Assembly: GCF_000426925.1 (NCBI RefSeq)
Contig: NZ_KE384685.1
Coordinates: 79,854 to 114,817 of the forward strand
Reading direction: 5' to 3'
DNA from: Dolichospermum circinale AWQC310F
GTDB taxonomy: Bacteria; Cyanobacteriota; Cyanobacteriia; Cyanobacteriales; Nostocaceae
DNA: 34,964 nt
Part shown: piece by piece, positions 1 to 7,603 of the stretch
Layout of the letters: every line of letters starts with the position of its first letter
How positions within the stretch are numbered: the stretch's first letter is position 1
Translations under genes and position numbers: made by a program
Notes under the pieces: generated by a model
What the model saw: the letters and a program-made list of their open reading frames with translations, nothing else
What the model was told of the DNA's origin: nothing
The model's database searches: none

Positions 1-143
1 TATTCAATAATTCGGGTATTTTTATAATATAAAATTCCTCATCTTTTCTTTGTCGAATTGGGAAAATTGAGGATATCCAGATAGTTAAAACTGTTCCCTA
101 TTCCCTCAGAGATAACTTATTCAAAACCCTTAGATAATTTCTC

Positions 144-1634
144 TCAAATCCAAGAATTAAACCACATTCGTATTCTGTAATCTTCAGGAGAAAGGGGTAA
201 ACCTAGATAAATAGGTATCCAGAAAATGAAGGCGGCTATAATTATAAAAATTATCGTTACACCTAAAAACCGCAATCTGCGATTATAACTTAATAAACAT
301 TGGTCTACAAACCAAGCAATGGCTATGAATGTAAAGATTACAGCACACATATAATGATAGATAAAAGTACATCTTGTTACCTTTACCCAAGGGAGCAAAT
401 TAGCTGCATAATTTATAATTAAAAATAGACCAATCCAAGTATCAATGCTGAGATTTTTCGGAATAAATACTAGCTTTTTTTCTATTCCTGGCATAGTCAT
501 GTTGATGATCACCATACCAATTAAAAATATCATAGCAGCTAAACCAAACCACCATAAAAATGGATTACCCATAGCATGAACATCATAAATTATCTTACCA
601 GCACCATCAGGTAAAGGTGGTCCAAATACAGGTAAGGGATCATCAATACTTTGAGCAGTTTGATAATAATAAGCCATTGGCCGGGTTAATAATGGCCATT
701 TATACCATGCAGCACAATAAGGATGAACGCTAGGACTATTACCACCTAATTGCAGATGAAATTGTAAAATTTGTTTATGGACTTCAATAAATCCATATCT
801 TTGATCAAGTTGGAGATGAGGAATCCAAATCAAACTATAAACAACTGCGGGAATAATTCCTAAATAGGAAAACATCTGCCAAATATTTATTTCTGTCAGG
901 TTTTGTAATGGTGTTTTTCTAGTAAGAATCTGGGAATTATGGGGGGCTTGAAAAAAGTGTAAATAAGGAAATAATGGGGTACGAGATGTAGAGTCAAAAG
1001 ACTGTAAGTAGTGAATTATCCAAACTGCTATCCATAAACTATAAGCACCTCCAAGAAACCATAAACCATTCCATTTAGTTCCTACGCAAGCACCAAAACT
1101 TATCCCAGAAAGCAGCAACCAAAACCAACGTTTTTGCTTTTGCAATGCTAATAATAATAACCATTGTCCTAGTAAACCAAAAATAACTATATATATATTA
1201 CTTAAAGCATAACGAGATTCTACTAAAAATAGTCCGTCACAAGCTGTAAAGAATCCTGCCAATAAAGCCAAACGATAACGATAACTTACTTGATAAGTTA
1301 ATAAAGTCACGACTACGGGAATAAATGAACCTGTCAGAGCATTTAACCAGCGATAACTCCCAGGAGATAATAAAGAACCTGTGAGACTATTTACATCAGT
1401 TTCTCGGACTAGGGGAATATGATTACTAATCCAAATACCCAAGCCAATCAAATATTGACTGAGGGGAGGGTGAGCATTAAAAAATGGTGTGTGCGTCAGA
1501 TAGTTATTACCAAATTTGGCAAAGTACACTTCATCAAATACTAAAGTATTAAATCGGCTTAGTCCCCAAAAACGTAAACTGAATGAAAAGATAAATATGC
1601 CGATAATTCCCAATCGAAACCAAGTTTTGTTCAT
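144..1634 (-). CDS. Membrane glycosyltransferase, GT39/PMT type
   Basis: This 496-residue polytopic protein resembles the dolichyl-phosphate-mannose-protein mannosyltransferase (PMT/GT39) family, which transfers a sugar from a polyprenyl-phosphate carrier to an acceptor on the outer face of the membrane. After a first transmembrane helix it has the loop motif FDEVYFAKFG with acidic pair D34-E35, the expected catalytic DE of PMT enzymes, followed by HPPLSQ. About ten further hydrophobic segments follow, and the C-terminal half has a PMT-type multi-helix block. Length fits the family. The ATG at 1634 is the only good start near the first helix. It stands alone on the minus strand, with a divergent gene at 1839. 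Acceptor and sugar cannot be read from sequence. Family call is firm, substrate unknown. Confidence 0.85.
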   Translation of the reverse strand: MNKTWFRLGIIGIFIFSFSLRFWGLSRFNTLVFDEVYFAKFGNNYLTHTPFFNAHPPLSQYLIGLGIWISNHIPLVRETDVNSLTGSLLSPGSYRWLNALTGSFIPVVVTLLTYQVSYRYRLALLAGFFTACDGLFLVESRYALSNIYIVIFGLLGQWLLLLALQKQKRWFWLLLSGISFGACVGTKWNGLWFLGGAYSLWIAVWIIHYLQSFDSTSRTPLFPYLHFFQAPHNSQILTRKTPLQNLTEINIWQMFSYLGIIPAVVYSLIWIPHLQLDQRYGFIEVHKQILQFHLQLGGNSPSVHPYCAAWYKWPLLTRPMAYYYQTAQSIDDPLPVFGPPLPDGAGKIIYDVHAMGNPFLWWFGLAAMIFLIGMVIINMTMPGIEKKLVFIPKNLSIDTWIGLFLIINYAANLLPWVKVTRCTFIYHYMCAVIFTFIAIAWFVDQCLLSYNRRLRFLGVTIIFIIIAAFIFWIPIYLGLPLSPEDYRIRMWFNSWI

Positions 1635-1838
1635 ATTATTTGTGATTTTGGCAGTTTTTGAAATAGCAACAGTTCAATACTATTATACTTAGCGAATGTT
1701 TTTGTGGAAGAACTCCCCTGATCAATCTCTTTTTTGGGAAAGTTTTTCATTTTCCCTATGATCCCTTGGTATTTGAGTTCAAATGTAGAATATTATTAAG
1801 AATAATAGCTGTAGTCCAGCAATCAGGTTTAATCTACT

Positions 1839-2243
1839 ATGTCACAATTAGAACGATGGGTAAAAATGGCAGAAGATGAACTAACGGAGTATAGCACTGA
1901 TGCCCGGAAAATGGAAAAACTCCGCCGCCGGATTAGTTTATCGTTATCATTAGCAGAACAACGGCAACTAAAAGCCGCGTTATTAGGTACAATGCCATCT
2001 AGCAAAATTGCAGACATTGTAGAGGAGCAAAGACAAGTGGTGGCCTTACCGTTTTGGGGAATTGCTGGTTTGGGTTTGCTGTTGGGAATTTCTCTAAATC
2101 AACCCATAGGCTTATTAGCAGCTATAGGGGGGACTGTGGCGGCTTTTAAAATTCAAAAGTGGGGTTGGCAATTACAGGCAAATAGTCTATTATTACGGAC
2201 ATTAGAAGATATTGAAGCCCGAATTTCCCAACCAGGTAATTAA
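1839..2243 (+). CDS. Small conserved-type membrane protein, function unknown
   Basis: A 134-residue protein not recognised as a named family. Residues 1-55 are charged and likely helical (several KLRRR and AEQRQLK stretches), perhaps coiled coil. Residues about 67-105 form two hydrophobic segments separated by NQPIG, a likely membrane hairpin, and a short amphipathic tail follows (LLLRTLEDIEARI). The ATG at 1839 is the first start after the divergent promoter region shared with the glycosyltransferase gene. It is followed after 35 bases by the TerB-like gene on the same strand, so the two may be co-transcribed. Coding status is supported by the absence of stops and the coherent topology; the opposite-strand frame is a shadow. 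Confidence 0.7.
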   Translation: MSQLERWVKMAEDELTEYSTDARKMEKLRRRISLSLSLAEQRQLKAALLGTMPSSKIADIVEEQRQVVALPFWGIAGLGLLLGISLNQPIGLLAAIGGTVAAFKIQKWGWQLQANSLLLRTLEDIEARISQPGN

Positions 2244-2278
2244 GTACAAACAGAACATTGATCAAGGAGCTAGAAATT

Positions 2279-3334
2279 ATGACGAAGTATGACTATATTT
2301 TCAAATCAAAAGAGAAAATAGCAGCATCATTGAATCCAGAAGAAGCGGTAGTAGCAATTGCTGTAATTACAACAGCAGTTGATTTAGGCATTGAAGATAT
2401 AAATGGAGAAATTATAGCTGATATTCTCTGGGAATTTGAGATTTTTGACGAATACTCAGAAGAACAAATGTTAGAAACCGTGGATACACTCATAGAACTT
2501 GCTGAAGATGCTGGATTAGGATCTTTATTTAATGCTGCTAATGCTGCTATTTCTGAGGAGGTAGTATTAGATGGTTTTGCAGCTGGGGTGATTATGCTTT
2601 TAGATGCTGAAGATTTGATTATTCCTGCCGATAAAAAGACTTATCTTAAACAACTACAAATAGCTTTAGAATTGGAAGATGAAGAAGCAAAAGAAATTAT
2701 TGAAGAGGTAATTGCCGCAGTCCAAGAAGGAGATGACGGAGAATATTTAGATGAAGAATTTGAATCAATAATATTCAATGAATCTGGCGAACAATTTTAT
2801 CAGTCACCTTTGGGGAATTTTACAGTTCCTATTCCTCTGGATTCTGAACAGGGAGGAAAAATTCAAACAGATGAAGGAATGGTGAGCTTTTCTGATGATA
2901 TGGGAACTTTATTGAGAATTGATTATTATCCTCTGTCTCTAGAACAGATTAAGGAGATCAAAACTCAAGGATATGAAGCCTATCTTCATGAAGTTATTAT
3001 CAATGAATATGTCCCCCAGACGATTATTTCTAATGTGCCAAATGCTGAAGTTAGACATAGAGAATATTGGCAAGAGCCTTTAAAAAGATACTACTATGTA
3101 TTAGTAAATATTCCTGGTGCAACTATTTCTCAACAGGAAACTAATGGTCATGGTATTAAGTTAGATGCCTATAGAGGATTATTGTCCTTTGTCAATAGTG
3201 AATGTTTGTATATAGTTAGTAGCCAACGCAGTCTTTTAAATGGTGAAGCACTCGGTTCGGTGAAAGAAGAAGCTGAGAAAATGAAACAAACTATTTTGAA
3301 CTTTGTGGAAACTATCGAGTTTGTGGAAATCTAA
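2279..3334 (+). CDS. Acidic protein with TerB-like N-terminal domain
   Basis: The protein is 351 residues. The upstream TTG at 2258 is rejected as start because AAGGAG at 2264-2269 sits correctly for the ATG at 2279. Residues about 10-150 are all-helical and very acidic, with repeated hydrophobic helices (AVVAIAVITTAVDLGIEDI, VLDGFAAGVIMLLDAEDLI). They resemble the TerB (tellurite-resistance B) helical fold, which in the better-studied members binds metal through acidic residues. The C-terminal half is a mixed alpha/beta region with YYPLSLEQIKEI and REYWQEPLKRYYY that I do not recognise. It follows the small membrane-protein gene and precedes the Rieske gene. No tellurite function should be assumed; the TerB call is by pattern only. 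Confidence 0.7.
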   Translation: MTKYDYIFKSKEKIAASLNPEEAVVAIAVITTAVDLGIEDINGEIIADILWEFEIFDEYSEEQMLETVDTLIELAEDAGLGSLFNAANAAISEEVVLDGFAAGVIMLLDAEDLIIPADKKTYLKQLQIALELEDEEAKEIIEEVIAAVQEGDDGEYLDEEFESIIFNESGEQFYQSPLGNFTVPIPLDSEQGGKIQTDEGMVSFSDDMGTLLRIDYYPLSLEQIKEIKTQGYEAYLHEVIINEYVPQTIISNVPNAEVRHREYWQEPLKRYYYVLVNIPGATISQQETNGHGIKLDAYRGLLSFVNSECLYIVSSQRSLLNGEALGSVKEEAEKMKQTILNFVETIEFVEI

Positions 3335-3417
3335 ATTATCAAGATTGGCGATCGCACAGAGCAAAATTGCGAGAAACTAAGAACGGGTTTATAAAATCAC
3401 AAAATCAGGAGAAGATC

Positions 3418-3774
3418 ATGACTTGGACTCAAGTTTTAGCTGCTAATGCACTGGCTACTGGTGCGCGAGAAATAGTAAAAGTAGGCGATCGCCAAATTCT
3501 ACTTTTAAACCACGAAAATCAGTTTTATGCTGTAGATAATACCTGCCCGCACTTAAAAATGTCCTTAAAAAACGGGAAAATCGAAAATGGGGCGATAGTT
3601 TGCCCCTTTCATCGTAGTGCTTTTGACTTGGGTAACGGTGAAGTCAAAACCTGGTGTCCATTTCCACCCGTAGTGGGTAAATTACTCTCAATGGTTTCCT
3701 CAGAAAAAACCCTGCCAGTATTTCCCCTCCGCGTCGAAGAGGGCAACATTTTAATTGATGTGCCATTCGCATAA
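3418..3774 (+). CDS. Stand-alone Rieske [2Fe-2S] ferredoxin-like protein
   Basis: A 118-residue soluble protein that is essentially one Rieske domain. The iron-sulfur ligands are visible as C43-P-H45 (motif CPHLK) and C62-P-F-H65 (motif CPFHRSAFD), the two-Cys two-His pattern of Rieske centres. The longer frame from 3367 is not the start: AGGAG just upstream serves the ATG at 3418. Proteins of this kind are electron carriers for oxygenases or reductases, and some nitrite reductase small subunits look alike. No partner oxygenase is adjacent, though the window contains several flavin- and 2OG-dependent oxygenases far downstream. There is no transmembrane anchor, so it is unlikely to be a cytochrome b6f subunit. 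A HIP1 octamer lies inside the gene. Confidence 0.88.
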   Translation: MTWTQVLAANALATGAREIVKVGDRQILLLNHENQFYAVDNTCPHLKMSLKNGKIENGAIVCPFHRSAFDLGNGEVKTWCPFPPVVGKLLSMVSSEKTLPVFPLRVEEGNILIDVPFA

Positions 3775-4161
3775 ATAGGTAAATGGGTGGGCTTTCCTAT
3801 GGTGGGGTGGGCTTCTAGCCTGCCCGTAACTCATTGAGATCAAAATCTGCCCATCATCCCTGTGGGGTGGGCTTCTAGCCTGCCCATAACTCATTGAGAT
3901 CAAATCTGCCCATCATCCCTGTGGGGTGGGCTTCTAGCCCGCTCCAGCCTAGAATCAGAAAATATGACTCAGCCCAAGATCCCATTGGCCAAAAATTCAA
4001 CAGTTAGCTAATCAAGCCATAGGAGAATCCAAAATCAAGCTAAGAAATATTAACGAAACATAACTCAAGTCTGTTTCTAACCCATTTTTAAGCAATAATG
4101 GGAGTGTAAGAAAATAGATTTAATAAATAACTAGTTAACCGCTAGTAAGTAGAGGTGGAAT
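3775..4161. other. Non-coding stretch with tandem repeat
   Basis: This 387-base gap holds the tandem repeat at 3802-3942. It also holds about 200 bases of AT-rich DNA that probably carry the promoter of the small membrane peptide gene at 4162. No other reading frame with a ribosome binding site was seen. Confidence 0.6.
3802..3942. repeat. Tandem 59-60 bp repeat, two full and one partial copy
   Basis: Two nearly identical units start at 3802 (60 bp) and 3862 (59 bp), and a third partial copy starts at 3921. Each begins with GTGGGGTGGGCTTCTAGCC and can fold through GGGC/GCCC into a small hairpin. A degenerate fragment of the same start lies just upstream at about 3784. The block lies directly downstream of the Rieske gene. 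The GGGC...TAGCC...GCCC core resembles the hairpin core of the palindromic element at 23796-23902. Unit spacing and lack of unique spacers rule out a CRISPR array. Confidence 0.85.
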
Positions 4162-4278
4162 ATGACGACCCAAGATTTTCTTATCCCTCATGCTTATACA
4201 TACCTGCTGGTTAAAATCGGTGTCTTGATGTTAGCTTTGTTGTTGTGGTTCATATTTACAGCCGCACCCGTTATTTAA
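4162..4278 (+). CDS. 38-residue single-span membrane peptide
   Basis: A short frame with a good ribosome binding site (GAGG at 4152-4155, ATG at 4162) encodes 38 residues. A polar N-terminus (MTTQDFLIPHAYTY) is followed by one hydrophobic segment of about 22 residues (residues 15-36, LLVKIG through WFIFTAAPVI). The size and architecture match the many low-molecular-weight membrane subunits of cyanobacterial photosynthetic and NDH-1 complexes, but I do not recognise it as any named one. It is isolated, with about 390 bases of non-coding DNA before it, and a hairpin followed by T-rich sequence directly after it. That spacing supports an independent short transcript. It could be chance, but start signal, topology and terminator agree. 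Confidence 0.6.
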   Translation: MTTQDFLIPHAYTYLLVKIGVLMLALLLWFIFTAAPVI

Positions 4279-4292
4279 TTCCATTCACTACT

Positions 4293-4320
4293 TAGAGATG
4301 TTCCCTAAAACGTCTCTATT
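4293..4320 (+). terminator. Hairpin after the small membrane peptide, palindrome family
   Basis: TAGAGATGTT at the left arm pairs with AACGTCTCTA at the right arm around a short loop, followed by T-rich sequence. It could terminate the 38-residue gene. The arms belong to the same family as the palindromes at 18440, 25507 and 26768. Confidence 0.55.
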
Positions 4321-4349
4321 TTATTAAGTTTTATGGATTTTTATCAAAT

Positions 4350-5501
4350 CTAGCGGTGAAAGTCTTTTTGGAAATTAACAGAATTAGTCAACCAACCCCG
4401 GCGCCAAAAAAAGTATAGTAAACTTATCGCAACTAACGCCATTGCTCCCAAACACAGGGGGTAGCCCCAATACCAATTTAATTCAGGCATATTGTGGGGA
4501 GATTTTTCGGTATTAAAATTCATCCCATATACCCCTGCAATAAAAGTCAAGGGAATAAAAATCGAAGAAACCACCGTTAGCAGTTTCATAATTTCATTCA
4601 TTTTATTACTAATTGCTGATAAATAGACATCCATTAATCCAGCTACTAATTCCCGATAAGTTTCCACTATATCCATAACTTGGACTGCATGATCATAACA
4701 GTCTCGCAGATAGATTCTCACATCATCATTAATTAATTCACTACCGTCTCTAATTAAAGAATTAATTGCGTCTCTTTGAGGCCAAATTGCGCGGCGAAGC
4801 TGTAATAATTCCCGTCTAACTTGATATATTTTTTGCAATGTTTTTTGATTAGGATTAACTATTACTTCTTCCTCTAACTCATCAATGCGTTCACCATAAA
4901 GTTCTAAAACCGGGAAAAATCCATCAATAATAGCATCTAATAAAGAATAAGCTAAATAATCACTACCTTGTCTACGAATGATCCCTTTACCTTTATCAAT
5001 TCTCATCCTCACTCCATCAAAACAATCATGTTCAGGTTCTTCCTGCACTGTTAATACATAATATTTACCTAAAACTAAACTTACTTGTTCACTATAAAAA
5101 CTGCCATTATTATTATTAGGTACAACCATGTGAGCAATAATCACTAATTGATCTTCATAATCCTCAATTTTTGGACGTTCTACCATGTTCACAATATCTT
5201 CTAAAACCAGAGGATGTAAATCAAAAGATTGACCTAAACGGTGTAGAATATTTTTATTTCCTAAACCTTGAACATCCACCCAAGAAACGGATTCTGTATC
5301 CAAATAGTTAATACACTCTTCTGGATAACTTATTTGTTTGCAAATGAGATCAGTTTGGTTATAGTCAATTAAAAAAATAATGGGTTGTTCAGCATTTTCA
5401 TCAACAATGATTGTTCCTGGTGGAGTTCCTGCTTGCTGAAAAAACTCCTTATCGTGTGACTTATTGATCATCTTGGAAACTCGGCGAATTTTCTTAACCA
5501 T
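4350..5501 (-). CDS. corA: CorA-family divalent cation (Mg2+/Co2+) transporter
   Basis: A 383-residue CorA-type channel. The large N-terminal cytoplasmic alpha/beta domain and long helix (residues about 1-310, including the stalk) are followed by two C-terminal transmembrane helices. The signature loop YGMN is present with G326-M327-N328 at the end of the first helix, the selectivity filter of this family. The following periplasmic loop KSPHNMPELNW resembles the usual MPEL loop. The extreme C-terminus is basic (WRRGWL), as expected on the cytoplasmic side. The ATG at 5501 gives the full cytoplasmic domain. It is monocistronic and divergent from the SDR gene. Mg2+ is the usual substrate; Co2+ or Ni2+ transport cannot be excluded. 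Confidence 0.93.
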   Translation of the reverse strand: MVKKIRRVSKMINKSHDKEFFQQAGTPPGTIIVDENAEQPIIFLIDYNQTDLICKQISYPEECINYLDTESVSWVDVQGLGNKNILHRLGQSFDLHPLVLEDIVNMVERPKIEDYEDQLVIIAHMVVPNNNNGSFYSEQVSLVLGKYYVLTVQEEPEHDCFDGVRMRIDKGKGIIRRQGSDYLAYSLLDAIIDGFFPVLELYGERIDELEEEVIVNPNQKTLQKIYQVRRELLQLRRAIWPQRDAINSLIRDGSELINDDVRIYLRDCYDHAVQVMDIVETYRELVAGLMDVYLSAISNKMNEIMKLLTVVSSIFIPLTFIAGVYGMNFNTEKSPHNMPELNWYWGYPLCLGAMALVAISLLYFFWRRGWLTNSVNFQKDFHR

Positions 5502-5676
5502 AAATCTTCATTTCCAGCCTACTGATAATTGGAATTTTAACATAAAACAGGAGTCAACAGTAAAATCCGTATCTTTGGGTCTTGGCGTGAGGCGAATTTT
5601 TCAAAAAAGATTCCAGTTATGGTAAACTATTAGAGTCAAAATTATTGTAGATTAAATAGCATTGCTTAATGAAAGT

Positions 5677-6483
5677 ATGAACAGCAGTAAAGATCTCATT
5701 TTAGTTGTCGGTTCTACCGGTGGAGTCGGACAACTCGTAGTTAGTAAACTTTTAGAAAAAGGCTTACCCATTCGCATTCTCACCAGGAATGCAGAAAAAG
5801 CCATCAAAATGTTTAATGATCAAGTAGAAATTGCGATTGGTGATATTCGTGAACCCGACAGCTTAACAGCAGCCATGACAAATATTACTTCTATTATTTG
5901 TTGTACAGGAACTACCGCTTTTCCTTCTTCCAGGTGGGAATTTAATCAAAATCCCAACATTATTGAATTAGGAATTACTCTATTGAATCCTCAATTTTTA
6001 GAAGATAAAGCTAAAAATACCCCCACTAAAGTTGATCATCAAGGTGTAAAAAATCTGATATTAGCCGCACCAAAAAACTTAAATCGCTTCGTCTTTGTTT
6101 CCTCCTGTGGTATTCTTCGTAAACGTCAATTTCCTTTTAATATTCTCAATCTTTTTGGTGTACTTGATGCTAAAGAAAAAGGAGAACAAGCAATTATAAA
6201 TTCAGGAATATCTTATACTATCATTCGTCCTGGACGTTTAATTGATGGACCCTATACATCCTATGATCTCAATACTTTACTCAAAGCCACAACCGTAGGT
6301 AAATTAAACGTTGTTCTCAAAACAGGGGATATAATTACAGGTGATTCTAGTCGTATTGACGTAGCCGCAGCTTGCGTAGAAAGTTTATTTCATCAAAGTG
6401 CTATTAATAAAGTTTTTGAAATAGTAAATCAAGGAAATAGACCGAATATAATTGATTGGGAAAAACTATTTTCAGAATTATAA
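5677..6483 (+). CDS. NAD(P)-binding atypical SDR (NmrA/Ycf39-like) protein
   Basis: About 268 residues with an N-terminal Rossmann fold. The glycine motif GSTGGVGQLV lies at roughly residues 12-21, followed by a basic residue set in ILTRNAEKA that suggests NADP(H). Later there are the block FVFVSSCGIL and the segment SYTIIRPGRLIDGP, typical of the NmrA-like/atypical SDR group that includes Ycf39 and related cyanobacterial proteins. The classical YxxxK is not obvious, so a regulatory or chaperone-like NADPH-sensing role is as likely as catalysis. Start is ambiguous: TTG at 5662 or ATG at 5677; neither has a strong ribosome binding site and I prefer ATG. It stands alone on the plus strand, divergent from corA. 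Confidence 0.8.
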   Translation: MNSSKDLILVVGSTGGVGQLVVSKLLEKGLPIRILTRNAEKAIKMFNDQVEIAIGDIREPDSLTAAMTNITSIICCTGTTAFPSSRWEFNQNPNIIELGITLLNPQFLEDKAKNTPTKVDHQGVKNLILAAPKNLNRFVFVSSCGILRKRQFPFNILNLFGVLDAKEKGEQAIINSGISYTIIRPGRLIDGPYTSYDLNTLLKATTVGKLNVVLKTGDIITGDSSRIDVAAACVESLFHQSAINKVFEIVNQGNRPNIIDWEKLFSEL

Positions 6484-6643
6484 GTGTGCAAATTTTCAAT
6501 CTCATTTTTCCAAACATGAGTTTTTCCTGTTTTCTCTGAACTATATTGGTTTGACCTTTCTTGTTGCTGCTTCGACTGAATAACTTTCATCCCTAAATAT
6601 TGAGAAAATACAATCATTTTCATGTCATATTTTCACGTCATCA

Positions 6644-7516
6644 CTAAACTTCAAACTGCTTTATTTCCCCACCCTGTTCTTGATCTAATGCTGGTAATTT
6701 TTTACCCAAAATTAGAACTGAAACCATCATTAATAAACTTGTCACCATAATCACGCTTATCACATTTGGATCATCAAAATTACTCGTACCTATTAATAAA
6801 GCAGCAGCAAAATTACGTTGTGCAGTTCCCACTCCTAAAACTCTTTGAGTATCAATACCAGGACCACCTAATAAATAACCCAAAGTAAAGGAGAAAATAA
6901 TAAAAATAGCACAAACAAAAATCACACCAGTTTTCAATAAAATAAGAATTTCATTGAAGTGAACTATCAACCGCACTCCTAAACCTAAAAGCAATCCAAA
7001 ATTAGAGATTTTGAAAGTAATTGTTTGGAGATTTAAAGCGATATCTTGATATTTTGCCTTAATTAATAACCCAATTCCCAACGGTGTTAACATCATCAAT
7101 ATTAAAGGTTTGGCAATATCCCAAGAATTGACTTCCACACCTTCTAAAACCAATGGTAATACCATCGGCATATAAAAAACAGTGCCAAACATTAACATCA
7201 TCATTAGCCCTGTAGAAAAAGCTAAATTCCCCTTCACTATTTGGGCAAGTTTAGGTAAAGCAGGGGGACCTGAAGCCAATGCCATAATGATCAAACCATC
7301 TTTCACAGGTTCATTGAGAGGTATTACTTGCAGCAGCAAATATACAAAAAGTGGTACTAAAACAAAATTTGTCAATAGCGATAAAACAACCAAACGAATA
7401 TTACGAAGAGGTTGCCAAATTTGTTGTACAGTTAACTTTAAACCTGTACCAAACATAGTAGCAACAACAAAAGCCAGAAATGCGATTTTGTCAAGTATTA
7501 GGATAACTTCATTCAT
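6644..7516 (-). CDS. Bile acid:sodium symporter (BASS/SBF) family carrier
   Basis: A 290-residue membrane protein with about nine hydrophobic segments. The N-terminal FGTGLKLT and the segments MALASGPPALPKL and GVGTAQRNFAAALLIGTSNF match the two crossover regions of SBF/BASS carriers, the second being the family's conserved GxxQRN-type motif. These carriers cotransport Na+ with organic anions; known substrates include bile acids, pyruvate, and sulfated compounds in some eukaryotic members. It lies 87 bases after the arylsulfatase gene on the same strand, at the end of the GST-FGE-sulfatase run, which suggests it imports an organic anion linked to that pathway. A dispersed repeat occupies the gap, so co-transcription is not certain. 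Confidence 0.82.
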   Translation of the reverse strand: MNEVILILDKIAFLAFVVATMFGTGLKLTVQQIWQPLRNIRLVVLSLLTNFVLVPLFVYLLLQVIPLNEPVKDGLIIMALASGPPALPKLAQIVKGNLAFSTGLMMMLMFGTVFYMPMVLPLVLEGVEVNSWDIAKPLILMMLTPLGIGLLIKAKYQDIALNLQTITFKISNFGLLLGLGVRLIVHFNEILILLKTGVIFVCAIFIIFSFTLGYLLGGPGIDTQRVLGVGTAQRNFAAALLIGTSNFDDPNVISVIMVTSLLMMVSVLILGKKLPALDQEQGGEIKQFEV

Positions 7517-7565
7517 AAATTTTCCATTTCATTAATAAACGCATTAGGCGCAAAGAATATTTCTT

Positions 7566-7601
7566 TCTTCCTTTGCGCCTCTGCGCCTCTGCGTGAGAAA
7601 A
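7566..7601. repeat. Dispersed repeat, CTTTGCGCCTCTGCGCCTCT family
   Basis: An imperfect 9-10 base tandem of GCGCCTCT followed by GCGTGAG. Related copies in either orientation are at 9950-9980, 17522-17546 and 27692-27726. It sits between the sulfatase stop and the BASS carrier gene. Confidence 0.8.
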
Positions 7602-7603
7602 AA

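Noticed and set aside
1-143. Possible upstream gene end at the left edge
   Set aside because: No open frame with a recognisable domain was seen; the stretch is AT-rich and non-coding by eye.
3802-3942. CRISPR-like array of repeats at 60-bp spacing
   Set aside because: The repeat unit makes up the whole 59-60 bp with no unique spacer, only two full copies exist, and no cas genes are present.
7182-7535. 117-codon plus-strand frame
   Set aside because: Antisense to the strongly supported symporter-family gene; composition is typical of a shadow frame.
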